Origin: Motiliproteus sp.
Lineage (GTDB): Bacteria > Pseudomonadota > Gammaproteobacteria > Pseudomonadales > Balneatricaceae
Assembly (NCBI GenBank): GCA_026196225.1
Contig: JAPHRD010000013.1
Coordinates: forward strand, 1-33,005
Direction: 5' to 3'
DNA length: 33,005 nt
Position 1 is the first letter of the stretch, and every line of letters begins with the position of its first letter. The notes under the pieces were generated by a model. The model had not been told where the DNA came from. It searched no databases and worked only from the letters and a program-made list of their open reading frames with translations. Positions 1 through 6,956 of this stretch are shown piece after piece. The translations under genes were made by a program, and so were the position numbers.

Positions 1-117
1 GTCCGAAAAGCTAAGCTGATCCACGGCTGGTCTCGATTGTTGAAATAGTAGTGTGCCATTGTGCCACGGAATCTAACGGGACTTAATCAGACCTTCCCTG
101 GCCTTTCTTGTTTTTGT

Positions 118-216
118 CTAAATGTACTCTAAATAGAGCATAATGGCGGTCAACACCGCAGCACTGATTACCATCCATTGGGTATGTTTAACAGCGTAGT
201 TTAGTACTTCTAGCAT
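118..216 (-). CDS. Small single-span membrane protein, 32 aa, unknown function
   Basis: This is a 33-codon frame including the stop. It starts MLEVLNYAVKHTQW, continues with a hydrophobic stretch over about residues 14-28 (VISAAVLTAIMLYL) and ends in EYI. A GGAGG Shine-Dalgarno lies 5 bases before the ATG, and a sigma70-like promoter lies further upstream (TTAGCA, 17 bp, TATACT). These signals are unusually good for so short a frame and are the main reason to call it a gene. The protein would be a one-helix inner-membrane peptide with a charged, possibly cytoplasmic N-terminus. Small accessory subunits of oxidases and transporters look like this, but no family is recognised and no partner gene sits next to it in the window. 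Function is unknown. Confidence 0.6.
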   Translation of the reverse strand: MLEVLNYAVKHTQWMVISAAVLTAIMLYLEYI

Positions 217-251
217 ATGGACCTCCATGACCATCTTCAGCTGCGCGGATA

Positions 252-280
252 AGTATAATCGAACTATTGATATTTGCTAA
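252..280 (-). promoter_or_regulatory. Sigma70-like promoter of the 32-aa membrane peptide
   Basis: Read on the minus strand, the -35 is TTAGCA (275-280), the spacer is 17 bp and the -10 is TATACT (252-257). The -35 overlaps the left arm of an imperfect inverted repeat (GATATTTGC at 269-277, GCTAAATATC at 291-300). A second short palindrome, TATCA-5-TGATA, follows at 297-311. These could be operator sites; that is inference. Confidence 0.45.
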
Positions 281-392
281 TATTTAACTGGCTAAATATC
301 AGCAATTGATAATTTTTCATGTTGTGAGCATGGTTTTGTCTTTGCTTCGTTAGTTAGACGGACGTCCACTGGGTGGTTATCGCCTCAATCTT

Positions 393-475
393 TATAATAG
401 GGATTTACGGTAGTTATCTGAGGCTACAGTCTGGTTACAAAATAACCAGGCCTTGCTGTAATATCTTGCCGTAAA
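393..475 (+). promoter_or_regulatory. TATAAT box and nested hairpin leader of the CxxC protein gene
   Basis: A perfect TATAAT occupies 393-398 with no good -35, so transcription could begin near 405. The predicted leader then folds as three nested stems: TTTACGG (404-410) with CCGTAAA (469-475), TACAG (425-429) with CTGTA (456-460), and CTGGTTA (431-437) with TAACCAG (443-449). No T-run follows, so this is not an intrinsic terminator. The right outer arm overlaps the AGGA ribosome-binding sequence (475-478) before the TTG start at 485, which could affect translation. The pairings are seen directly; regulation is inferred. Confidence 0.4.
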
Positions 476-484
476 GGACAATAG

Positions 485-724
485 TTGAAGATAGTAGTAA
501 GAAAAAAAAGTAGTAAGAAAAAATTGGAAAAGAAAAGAGCTGTAAGAGAAAAGAGCGTTATGAGCGATACCCTGCTAGAAAAGCCTACCCGTCCGGAAGA
601 TTGGGAGTGTTGTGGTGGTGGATGTAGTCCTTGCGTTTGGGACAACTACTACGCAGATATGGAACGCTGGCAGCAACAGCAAAAAGCGCAGGCAGAGAAA
701 AATAAATCTGCCGGCGAGGGATAA
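485..724 (+). CDS. Oxidoreductase-like (OXLD1/PF09791-type) small Cys-rich protein
   Basis: The 79-residue frame contains the signature of the oxidoreductase-like domain family: a Pro-rich lead (PTRPEDWE), CCGGGCSPCVWDNYY, then a short Gln/Lys-rich tail. The paired cysteines suggest metal or redox chemistry, but bacterial members are uncharacterised. Start choice is uncertain. The TTG at 485 has AGGA six bases upstream and adds a very basic leader (VVRKKSSKKK...). The ATG at 560 (MSDTLLEK) gives a 54-aa product of usual family length but has a weak ribosome-binding site. The basic leader is partly made by a 16-bp tandem duplication at 493-523, which favours the shorter protein as the ancestral form. 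Confidence 0.75.
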   Translation: MKIVVRKKSSKKKLEKKRAVREKSVMSDTLLEKPTRPEDWECCGGGCSPCVWDNYYADMERWQQQQKAQAEKNKSAGEG

Positions 725-747
725 ATTATCGTTCGTTAGCTAAACCC

Positions 748-803
748 GCAATACCGCAATACCGCAATACCGCAATACCGCAATATCGCAATATCGCAAT
801 ACA
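748..803. repeat. Seven copies of an 8-bp tandem repeat
   Basis: Four copies of GCAATACC are followed by two of GCAATATC and one of GCAATACA, without interruption, between the CxxC-protein gene and the convergent membrane-protein gene. The unit resembles the GCGATACC unit of the repeat near 13299. Copy number probably varies by slippage. Confidence 0.95.
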
Positions 804-841
804 CCAATCCTGCAAACCGCGATAAAGCTGTTTAGCTAGGA

Positions 842-1279
842 TTATGCTTCCTGTTCTTGGGCGTTTGTGGGAAAGGCTAAGTCAGCAGACTTGCCCTTCC
901 TGATTGCCCACCAACCACCAAAAGTCGCCGCACAGATTCCCACCAGCAGGAACAACAGACTTGTTGAATTGTATTCAGTATTGGGAGCCGCCATGCTCCA
1001 CACGGCAACAAGGCTGGCAACAATACCTACGATAAATGCGCTGGATAGGCGTTTATCATCATCGAAGTACATCGTCACGGCACCGCCCAGTATCATGGAC
1101 GCGCAGTAAACCAACAGCGCACTGAAGAACCAGATATGTTCCATGTAGGGGACGAACCAGGGGTGGGCGTTTCCGTAGGCGCCGATCAACGAAGCAAACA
1201 GCACATAGATAAGGTCTTTTAAAACCACTATCAATACGGTGGTGATGGAACCACCGATCACTGCATGCCAACTAATCAT
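842..1279 (-). CDS. Four-span membrane protein, unknown function
   Basis: This 145-aa protein has four hydrophobic segments, at about residues 8-33, 48-69, 80-98 and 105-125. A short charged loop (MYFDDDKRLS) follows the second, and a hydrophilic acidic tail ends NAQEQEA. There is no signal peptide, no cofactor motif and few charged residues within the helices, so it is probably a small integral inner-membrane protein. No family is recognised. It stands alone: the next gene on the strand is 170 bp further upstream, and that gap contains an 11-bp tandem repeat. The ATG at 1279 has only a weak GGTG upstream. Confidence 0.7.
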   Translation of the reverse strand: MISWHAVIGGSITTVLIVVLKDLIYVLFASLIGAYGNAHPWFVPYMEHIWFFSALLVYCASMILGGAVTMYFDDDKRLSSAFIVGIVASLVAVWSMAAPNTEYNSTSLLFLLVGICAATFGGWWAIRKGKSADLAFPTNAQEQEA

Positions 1280-1290
1280 AATGCACCGTC

Positions 1291-1336
1291 GCTGTTTGGG
1301 CTGTGTTTGGGTTGTGTTTGAGCTGTGTTAAAGCTG
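1291..1336. repeat. 11-bp imperfect tandem repeat
   Basis: GCTGTTTGG, GCTGTGTTTGG, GTTGTGTTTGA and GCTGTGTTAAA follow one another directly, then GCTG. They lie in the 170-bp gap between the four-span membrane protein and the crotonase gene. Apart from this repeat I see no hairpin terminator or clear promoter in the gap. Confidence 0.85.
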
Positions 1337-1449
1337 AGGCCGCCATTATAGCGAGCCCCTTTAAGCGATGCTGGCTAGCGCCTGATCAATGTCAATTGCT
1401 GACAAAATATCCGCTTCAGGCAATACACACCCCTAGTTGCAAGCACCCA

Positions 1450-2280
1450 TCAGCGCTTCTGTTGGCTCTCCAGGAAACGATTGACCGCCTCCAGATGCTC
1501 GGGATTGTTGTGGCACATACCCTGAAAGCAGGCACAGAGATCTAGAAAATCTGGCAGTTCCATCCGCTGCGCTGCTTTCATCAGTCGTTTAGTCATGCGG
1601 CTGGCATCCCGTGGTTGATTGGCAATCTTGCGGGCCAGCTTCAGGCTATGCTCCAGCAGCTGTTCCGGTTCAACCACCTCTAGCACAATGCCCAGCTCCT
1701 TGGCTTCCTCGGCACCGATCACACGACCGCTGAGCGTTAGTTCAAAGGCTCGCTGATAGCCGATCAAGCGCTGCATAAACCAGGCGCCACCATCACCCGG
1801 GATGATGCCCAAATTAAGAAATGTTTCGCCAAACTTGGCTTTGTTGGAGGCGATACGTATGTCAGCCATGTTAGCCAGATCGAAGCCGGCACCGATGGCT
1901 GGACCATTGACGGCTGCGATGACCGGCACTTCGGTCTTGTGCAGTGCTAGAGGTATACGCTGGATACCACGTCGATATCGTTCCTCCACTTCGGCTACAT
2001 CGCCAGCGAAATCACCACCGCGATCCCGCATCTCTTTGATGTTGCCGCCGGCGGAGAAAGCCGATCCACTACCGGTGATCACCAGTACCGATACTTCTCG
2101 GTTGCTGTTAGCCCACTCCACGGTATTGACGATATCGTCGATCAATTCGGTTCCCGTGAGGGCATTGCGGACATCATCGCGATTGAGGGTCAGTAGAGCA
2201 ACGCCCTGGTCGAGGCTGAGTGTGGCGTCTTTGATAGTAGCGTTTTTGATAGTAGCGTCTTTGACAGTGGCCAGGCTCAT
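1450..2280 (-). CDS. Crotonase-fold enoyl-CoA hydratase/isomerase family protein, atypical active site
   Basis: This 276-aa crotonase has the CoA and oxyanion-hole segments FSAGGN (75-80) and NGPAIGAGFD (125-134). The two catalytic glutamates of classical enoyl-CoA hydratases are not both present: the first position is Asp134 and the second is Phe154, while Asp163 lies in PGDGG. The reaction may therefore be isomerisation, hydrolysis or a variant hydration rather than standard hydration. Its ATG overlaps the stop of the upstream acyl-CoA synthetase by 4 bp (ATGA), implying translational coupling. The N-terminus carries three 5-residue repeats (VKDAT, IKNAT, IKDAT) from a 15-bp DNA repeat, so the true family start may be near LSLDQGVALL. 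It belongs to the acyl-CoA catabolic set with its two upstream neighbours. Confidence 0.88.
   Translation of the reverse strand: MSLATVKDATIKNATIKDATLSLDQGVALLTLNRDDVRNALTGTELIDDIVNTVEWANSNREVSVLVITGSGSAFSAGGNIKEMRDRGGDFAGDVAEVEERYRRGIQRIPLALHKTEVPVIAAVNGPAIGAGFDLANMADIRIASNKAKFGETFLNLGIIPGDGGAWFMQRLIGYQRAFELTLSGRVIGAEEAKELGIVLEVVEPEQLLEHSLKLARKIANQPRDASRMTKRLMKAAQRMELPDFLDLCACFQGMCHNNPEHLEAVNRFLESQQKR
2225..2269. repeat. Three in-frame 15-bp tandem repeats in crotonase N-terminus
   Basis: On the plus strand the units are GCGTCTTTGATAGTA, GCGTTTTTGATAGTA and GCGTCTTTGACAGTG. They encode VKDAT-IKNAT-IKDAT in the minus-strand gene. Being a multiple of three, the expansion keeps the frame. Confidence 0.95.
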
Positions 2281-4472
2281 GCGATCTTCTCCTGTGCAGT
2301 GGTGGTAGGCTGATCAGCAATAATACGTGCGTCGACGATGGCATAGCCTGTCGGGTAGGCGATTACCGGGTTTAGATCCAACTCGCTGATCTCAGGATGG
2401 GTTTCGATAATTCTTGAGGTGGTAAGCAGCAGCTCCACCAGCGCTTCCTTATCGATGGCTTGTTCTCCGCGGGCGCCATCCAATATCTGTCGAGCCTTAA
2501 TCTGGTCGATCATCCCCCAGGCATCCTGTCGGCTGACTGGAATGGATCGGAAGGCCACATCTTTTAGGATTTCGACAAAAATACCGCCTAAACCAAACAT
2601 CAGTACCGGCCCGAAAATGGCATCTCGGCTGACACCGATAATGATCTCGACTCCTTTGGCAACCATGGGGGTCACTATCACGCCGGCAATGTCTGCATCC
2701 TTTTGATATGTACGACAACTGTCCATGATGGCGTCGTAACCCTGTTTTAAATCCTGGCTTCCCTGCAGGTTAAGCCTGACGCCGCCGGCATCAGACTTGT
2801 GGAGAATATCTCTGGACACCACCTTCATCGCCAATGGCTGGTTGCACAGCGTGGAGGGCAGATTATCCAGGTCTGAAACTTGATTGATAAACCGCTGCGT
2901 TGGCACGTCTACTCTATAGTTTTGCAGCAACTGTTTGGCTTCGTGTTCGTAGGGATGCCGATCATCGTCCTGAGCCCGTTGTAGTAACTCGGTGCTTGCA
3001 TGGTCTGGGGCAAGAGGGAGGGGGATTTCAAGCAAGGCGCTCTTTTGAATGTGGCGACCTCGTCCAGCTAATGCCACCATAATCTGTACGGCCTGCTCAA
3101 TTGAGCTGTAGACCGCTACACCCTGTTTCCTTAATAAGCGTAGCGGTTCCGGTTTGACCGGTTGATACAAGCTGTAGACCACCAGGGGCTTGGGTTGGGA
3201 GCGTGTCAGCTCGGCCAGATCTGATGCTGTTTGCATTTCTGCCTGGTGCATCTCTTTGGCAAATCGCAGGCTGTAACCGCCAAACATTCCGACTAGGAAC
3301 ACCATGTCGACGCCGCTGTCTTGCAGCAAAATATCGGCGCATTGGGAGAGCAGCTGAGGATTGGCATCGGTGCTGCCCGCGACGTCGACCGGGTTGATTA
3401 CCGATGCCTGGTCGAACAGCAGTTTGGTTAATTGTGTTTTAGTATGGTCGCTGAGTTTTGCGATCTGCAGACCGGCTTCGGCAATGCGATCAGTGGCAAT
3501 GGTGGCCTGACCGCCTCCATCCGCCAGAATCGCTACGCGATTACCCTTAGCCTGTTGCATCAATGCCAGCCCTTCGGCAACCGGCAAAATCTCATCGGAT
3601 TGGCCAACAACGGTAACACCGGCCTGTTGAAGCAGATCGCGGGTCATCTGGTAGCTACCCGCCAGGGACCCGGTATGGGAGGCGGCGGCTTTTTGGCCGG
3701 CTTCGGTACTGCCGGATTTGTAGACTACGACAGGTTTGTCGAGACTGACTTTGCGAGCCTGGTCGATAAACTCGCGTCCATTGGTAAAGCCTTCCACATA
3801 AAAGGTGGCTACTTTGGTATTTGGGTCTTCTGCTAGAAATTGCAGGTAATCGCTGAAGCCGAGATCACTCTGGTTACCCGGTCCTACATAGGTGCTAAAC
3901 CCTATATGGCCGTTGTCGGCGGCTTCCAAAACTAATGACAGCAGCATGTTGCCAGATTGGGAGATGATGCCGATTTCGCCGGCGCTGACGGAATCAAGGG
4001 CCAGCAAATTGAGATTCTTGTGTAGATTGAAAATGCCGGAGGTGTTGGGGCCGATGATACGAACACCCGAATCTTTCGCCGCTTTCAACAATTGACTTTC
4101 CAGTTCGCTACCACTGCCGCCCATCTCGGCAAAACCGCTGGCTAGAATAATCGCGCCAGCAATTCCCTTGCTTCCGCATTGGCGAATAATTTCCGGGACG
4201 GTATAGGCCGGAGTGCAGATTAATGCCAGATCCGCTGGTTGTGGCAGGCTGTCCACATCCTTGAAACACTGGAGTCCAAGGATCTGCTCCAATTTTGGAT
4301 TGATTGGGTAGATTTCACCCTGATAGCCACCGTTGAGTAATCCTTGCAGGGCCTTGTTGCCACGCTTGGTGGGATCGGCGGATGCACCGATGATGGCAAT
4401 AGAATCAGGGGCGAGAATCCTATTCAGTGGAGGCGTCGGTAGCCGATGGATGTTCTGGTCTTGAGTGTCCAT
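2277..4472 (-). CDS. ADP-forming acyl-CoA synthetase (acetate--CoA ligase family), fused alpha-beta
   Basis: This 731-aa enzyme has the fused NDP-forming acyl-CoA synthetase layout: a CoA-binding Rossmann domain (about 15-150, with PDSIAIIGASADPTKRG), a succinyl-CoA-ligase-like middle region with the phosphohistidine motif AASHTGSLAG (His266), and a C-terminal ATP-grasp domain (about 500-720, with FGLGGIFVEILKD). It would activate a carboxylic acid to its CoA thioester with ATP, giving ADP and phosphate. Members act on acetate, pimelate, hydroxycinnamates and others, and the substrate cannot be read from sequence. It lies between two crotonases and is translationally coupled to the downstream one. 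No Shine-Dalgarno is obvious before its ATG; the 59-bp gap upstream is mostly a 13-bp tandem repeat. Confidence 0.9.
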   Translation of the reverse strand: MDTQDQNIHRLPTPPLNRILAPDSIAIIGASADPTKRGNKALQGLLNGGYQGEIYPINPKLEQILGLQCFKDVDSLPQPADLALICTPAYTVPEIIRQCGSKGIAGAIILASGFAEMGGSGSELESQLLKAAKDSGVRIIGPNTSGIFNLHKNLNLLALDSVSAGEIGIISQSGNMLLSLVLEAADNGHIGFSTYVGPGNQSDLGFSDYLQFLAEDPNTKVATFYVEGFTNGREFIDQARKVSLDKPVVVYKSGSTEAGQKAAASHTGSLAGSYQMTRDLLQQAGVTVVGQSDEILPVAEGLALMQQAKGNRVAILADGGGQATIATDRIAEAGLQIAKLSDHTKTQLTKLLFDQASVINPVDVAGSTDANPQLLSQCADILLQDSGVDMVFLVGMFGGYSLRFAKEMHQAEMQTASDLAELTRSQPKPLVVYSLYQPVKPEPLRLLRKQGVAVYSSIEQAVQIMVALAGRGRHIQKSALLEIPLPLAPDHASTELLQRAQDDDRHPYEHEAKQLLQNYRVDVPTQRFINQVSDLDNLPSTLCNQPLAMKVVSRDILHKSDAGGVRLNLQGSQDLKQGYDAIMDSCRTYQKDADIAGVIVTPMVAKGVEIIIGVSRDAIFGPVLMFGLGGIFVEILKDVAFRSIPVSRQDAWGMIDQIKARQILDGARGEQAIDKEALVELLLTTSRIIETHPEISELDLNPVIAYPTGYAIVDARIIADQPTTTAQEKIA

Positions 4473-4486
4473 GATCGCAGTCTGTC

Positions 4487-4525
4487 TAATTGATTGGGTT
4501 AATTGATGGGGTTAATTTATGGGGT
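4487..4525. repeat. Three copies of a 13-bp tandem repeat
   Basis: TAATTGATTGGGT, TAATTGATGGGGT and TAATTTATGGGGT fill most of the gap between the second crotonase and the acyl-CoA synthetase. The expansion sits in the leader just upstream of the synthetase start. Confidence 0.93.
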
Positions 4526-4531
4526 AAGTCT

Positions 4532-5395
4532 TCAGCAACCGGTAAAACGGGGCGTGCGTTTTTCTGCGAAGGCGTCGATCCCTTCTTGCCAGTCAGTGCT
4601 CGCCATGCAAGTCGCTATGCCATCCAGTTCAAGTTGTTGTGCGGTTTCTAAATCGGAGCTGTGGCCCTGATTGAGTAACTGTTTAACCAGGGCGAAGGAG
4701 ATAGGGGCTTTTGCAGCAAGTTGCTGGGCCAGTCGGCGGCTTTGATCCAGTAGATCTTTGTCGCTGTAGTGGGCGCGGGCCAAGCCAATATCGACAGCGG
4801 TTTCCCCGTTGATGCGGTTTCCTTCGAATAACAATCGTCTGGCCTGTTGCAGGCCGACTAAGCGCGGCAGAATCTGGCTGACGCCACCGCCTACACAGGT
4901 ACCGATGCTCACCTCGGGGAAGCCCAACTGAGCTTCTTCTGCCATCAGGATGTAATCGCAGCAGATAGCCATCTCGGCCCCGGCCCCCAGCGCATAGCCG
5001 TTGACCGCCGCAATGATTGGTTTCGGGAAGCGGAACAGACGCATACATACATCGTTAGCCAGCTGCAGATAGCGGCGTTTCTGCAATACTGTGCGACTGC
5101 CAGCAGCGTGTTCCTTTAGATCTGCTCCTACGCAGAACGCCCGGCCTTCACCGGTTAAAATCACAGCTCGAATTTCAGTGTTTTTCTCGACCTTTGAAAG
5201 GATATCGAGCAGTTCTAGGTAGAGGTCTTCGACGACGGCGTTGAGACGCTGTGGCCGGTTGAGTCGGATCTCAATGGTCTGCTCGTCGATCAGACAGTTC
5301 AGAGTTGTGTAATGACTGCTATATTGAGTTGTGTTCGGAGTTGGATCCATGGGTAATTGTTCCGATTTTGGTCTAAGAGGCGGTGTGGAATGCAT
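4532..5395 (-). CDS. Enoyl-CoA hydratase (crotonase family)
   Basis: This 287-aa crotonase keeps both catalytic glutamates of classical hydratases: Glu141 in NGYALGAGAEMA and Glu161 in GFPEVSIG. It also has the oxyanion-hole segment FCVGADLKE (87-95). It should add water to a 2-enoyl-CoA, or act on a related CoA ester, in a degradation pathway. It is the first gene of the minus-strand set, followed by the acyl-CoA synthetase and the second crotonase. An alternative ATG at 5350 (MDPTPNTT) would remove 15 residues of non-family sequence; neither start has a strong ribosome-binding site. A perfect 9-bp inverted repeat lies just upstream, between this gene and the divergent RpiR regulator, and may be the operator. 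Confidence 0.88.
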   Translation of the reverse strand: MHSTPPLRPKSEQLPMDPTPNTTQYSSHYTTLNCLIDEQTIEIRLNRPQRLNAVVEDLYLELLDILSKVEKNTEIRAVILTGEGRAFCVGADLKEHAAGSRTVLQKRRYLQLANDVCMRLFRFPKPIIAAVNGYALGAGAEMAICCDYILMAEEAQLGFPEVSIGTCVGGGVSQILPRLVGLQQARRLLFEGNRINGETAVDIGLARAHYSDKDLLDQSRRLAQQLAAKAPISFALVKQLLNQGHSSDLETAQQLELDGIATCMASTDWQEGIDAFAEKRTPRFTGC

Positions 5396-5405
5396 GATAG
5401 TACAA

Positions 5406-5436
5406 ATGTGTTTTATGTGAATTTAAAAAAACACAT
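5406..5436. promoter_or_regulatory. Inverted repeat, candidate operator between crotonase and rpiR-type gene
   Basis: ATGTGTTTT (5406-5414) and AAAACACAT (5428-5436) form a perfect 9-bp inverted repeat with a 13-bp AT-rich spacer, starting 11 bp upstream of the crotonase ATG. The position suits repression of the catabolic genes by the divergent RpiR-type regulator. Binding is inferred. Confidence 0.4.
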
Positions 5437-5558
5437 ATGTATTTAAATTAAGATGAGTAAAAGTACGTTTGTATTATTTTTTACGCGTAGGGGCTTATCT
5501 GTTTTATCCGTTAGAGATGTTTATAATGGGCGGTGATCAACCTTAGAGGAGTCTCCAA

Positions 5559-6449
5559 GTGAGCAGTGCGGATCAGCCCAGCGCAGAAGAACTGTTGGAG
5601 CATCTTTCTCAACTCTATCCGGACCTAAGTCCGCAGCTAAAAAAAGCAGCCGCCTATCTCATGGAAAACCGGGTCGAATTTGCCCTGCAGCCGATTCGAA
5701 AAACCGCCGACGCCGTGGATGTGGCTCCCTCGACCTTCATGCGGTTGGCAAAGACGTTGGGATTTGATCGCTACGATAGCTTACGCCAGGTGTTTCAGCG
5801 TTCACTGCAAGAGGGTCAGGGCAACTTTTCCAGCCGAGCCGATTCTTTGATAGAACTGGGTGGTCGTTGTGAGCAGCAAGGTGTGGTGGCCGAAATGGCT
5901 GGTTGTACTTACCGGGGAATAGAGGAGCTGTTTGGGGAAGAGATGGTGTCTCGTATCAAGCAGGCCGCCGAATTGATTCTAGCCAGTCCTCAGGTCCATG
6001 TGTTGGGGCTTCGGGATAGTTACAGCTGCGCTTACCATCTAGCCTACGTCGGGTCGGTGGCGATGTCCCATATTCGTCTGGTTCGCGCTCAGGAGGGTAG
6101 CCTGTTTACCGAGTTGGCTCGCATTGATAAGGGGGATCTGTTGATCGCCTTTGCCTTTCATCCCTATACCCGCGAAACCATCGAGGCTAGCCGTATCGCT
6201 ATCGAGCAGGGGGCGCAATTAATCTGCATTACTGACAGCCTGCGTTCACCCTTGGTGCCGGGAGCGAAAGTGGTGCTGGAGGTGCAAACAGAGACCCCCA
6301 ACTTTTTTCCATCGATCGTCACCTCGATCACTTTAATCGAAGCGCTGCTGGCGGTTTGTGTGGCTAGGGGAGGAAAAAAAATGCTGACCAAAATCAGACG
6401 TTTTGATCAGCAAATGGAGGACTTGGGCGGCTACTACACCGAGGAATAG
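5559..6449 (+). CDS. RpiR-family transcriptional regulator (HTH + SIS)
   Basis: This 296-aa regulator has an N-terminal HTH_6 domain (about 1-80; helix-turn-helix around IRKTADAVDVAPSTFMRLAK) and a C-terminal SIS domain (about 125-265; VHVLGLRDSY... and LICITDSLRSPL). SIS domains bind phosphosugars or other small effectors; here the effector is probably linked to the adjacent acyl-CoA pathway. The GTG start is chosen because AGAGGAG lies 7 bases upstream; a TATAAT box is at 5522-5527. It is divergent from the crotonase-synthetase set and convergent (10-bp gap) with the uspA-TRAP genes, so it probably controls one or both. Confidence 0.9.
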   Translation: MSSADQPSAEELLEHLSQLYPDLSPQLKKAAAYLMENRVEFALQPIRKTADAVDVAPSTFMRLAKTLGFDRYDSLRQVFQRSLQEGQGNFSSRADSLIELGGRCEQQGVVAEMAGCTYRGIEELFGEEMVSRIKQAAELILASPQVHVLGLRDSYSCAYHLAYVGSVAMSHIRLVRAQEGSLFTELARIDKGDLLIAFAFHPYTRETIEASRIAIEQGAQLICITDSLRSPLVPGAKVVLEVQTETPNFFPSIVTSITLIEALLAVCVARGGKKMLTKIRRFDQQMEDLGGYYTEE

Positions 6450-6459
6450 TGATCGTTCT

Positions 6460-6894
6460 TTAAACGTTTCTGACTACCAATACCGAGCAGCTGGCGCGTT
6501 CGACAACTTTCGAAGCTACGGATCCAATCAGGGCCTGGTCGATACGCCCGTGCTTGTTGCTGGGAATAACGATCATCTCAGCATTGAGCTTCTTGGCCAT
6601 CTTTATAATCTCTTTGGCCGGGTTGCCGCTCTTAACATGCAGCTGTGTTAAGATGTCTTTAGGTACCTGTTTCTCGATGTACTCAGTAAGCTTCTCATCT
6701 ACTGCATCCAGTGCCTGTTCCATGGCATTCTGAGGGAAGTAGGAGGCGACCATCGGGTTGTTGTAGCCGGGTACCACCGTGAGAATATGCAGTTCAGCCT
6801 GGCGCTCCTGTGCCTGGGTAATTGCCTGTTTCATAGCCGCATCAATCAGGTTTTGTTCCTGAGGATCGATGGGCAGAAGTACTGTCTTAGCCAT
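6460..6894 (-). CDS. Universal stress protein (UspA family)
   Basis: This 144-aa single Usp domain begins with the typical first strand KTVLLPID and ends SCSVLVVR. The ATP-binding signature is degenerate: the region reads SNKHGRIDQALIGS (112-125), where the usual first Gly is Asn113 and the loop between the glycines is short. ATP binding may be weak. The gene is last in the TAXI-TRAP-usp order, 62 bp after the permease. TRAP loci often carry a Usp; the TeaD protein of the ectoine TRAP system in Halomonas is the known example, where it modulates transport. A similar role here is inference. Confidence 0.88.
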   Translation of the reverse strand: MAKTVLLPIDPQEQNLIDAAMKQAITQAQERQAELHILTVVPGYNNPMVASYFPQNAMEQALDAVDEKLTEYIEKQVPKDILTQLHVKSGNPAKEIIKMAKKLNAEMIVIPSNKHGRIDQALIGSVASKVVERASCSVLVVRNV

Positions 6895-6956
6895 TCTACT
6901 TTCCTTAACGAATTGTACGTTCCTTAACTCAAGGCGTGAGGCATAGGGGGGTGACC

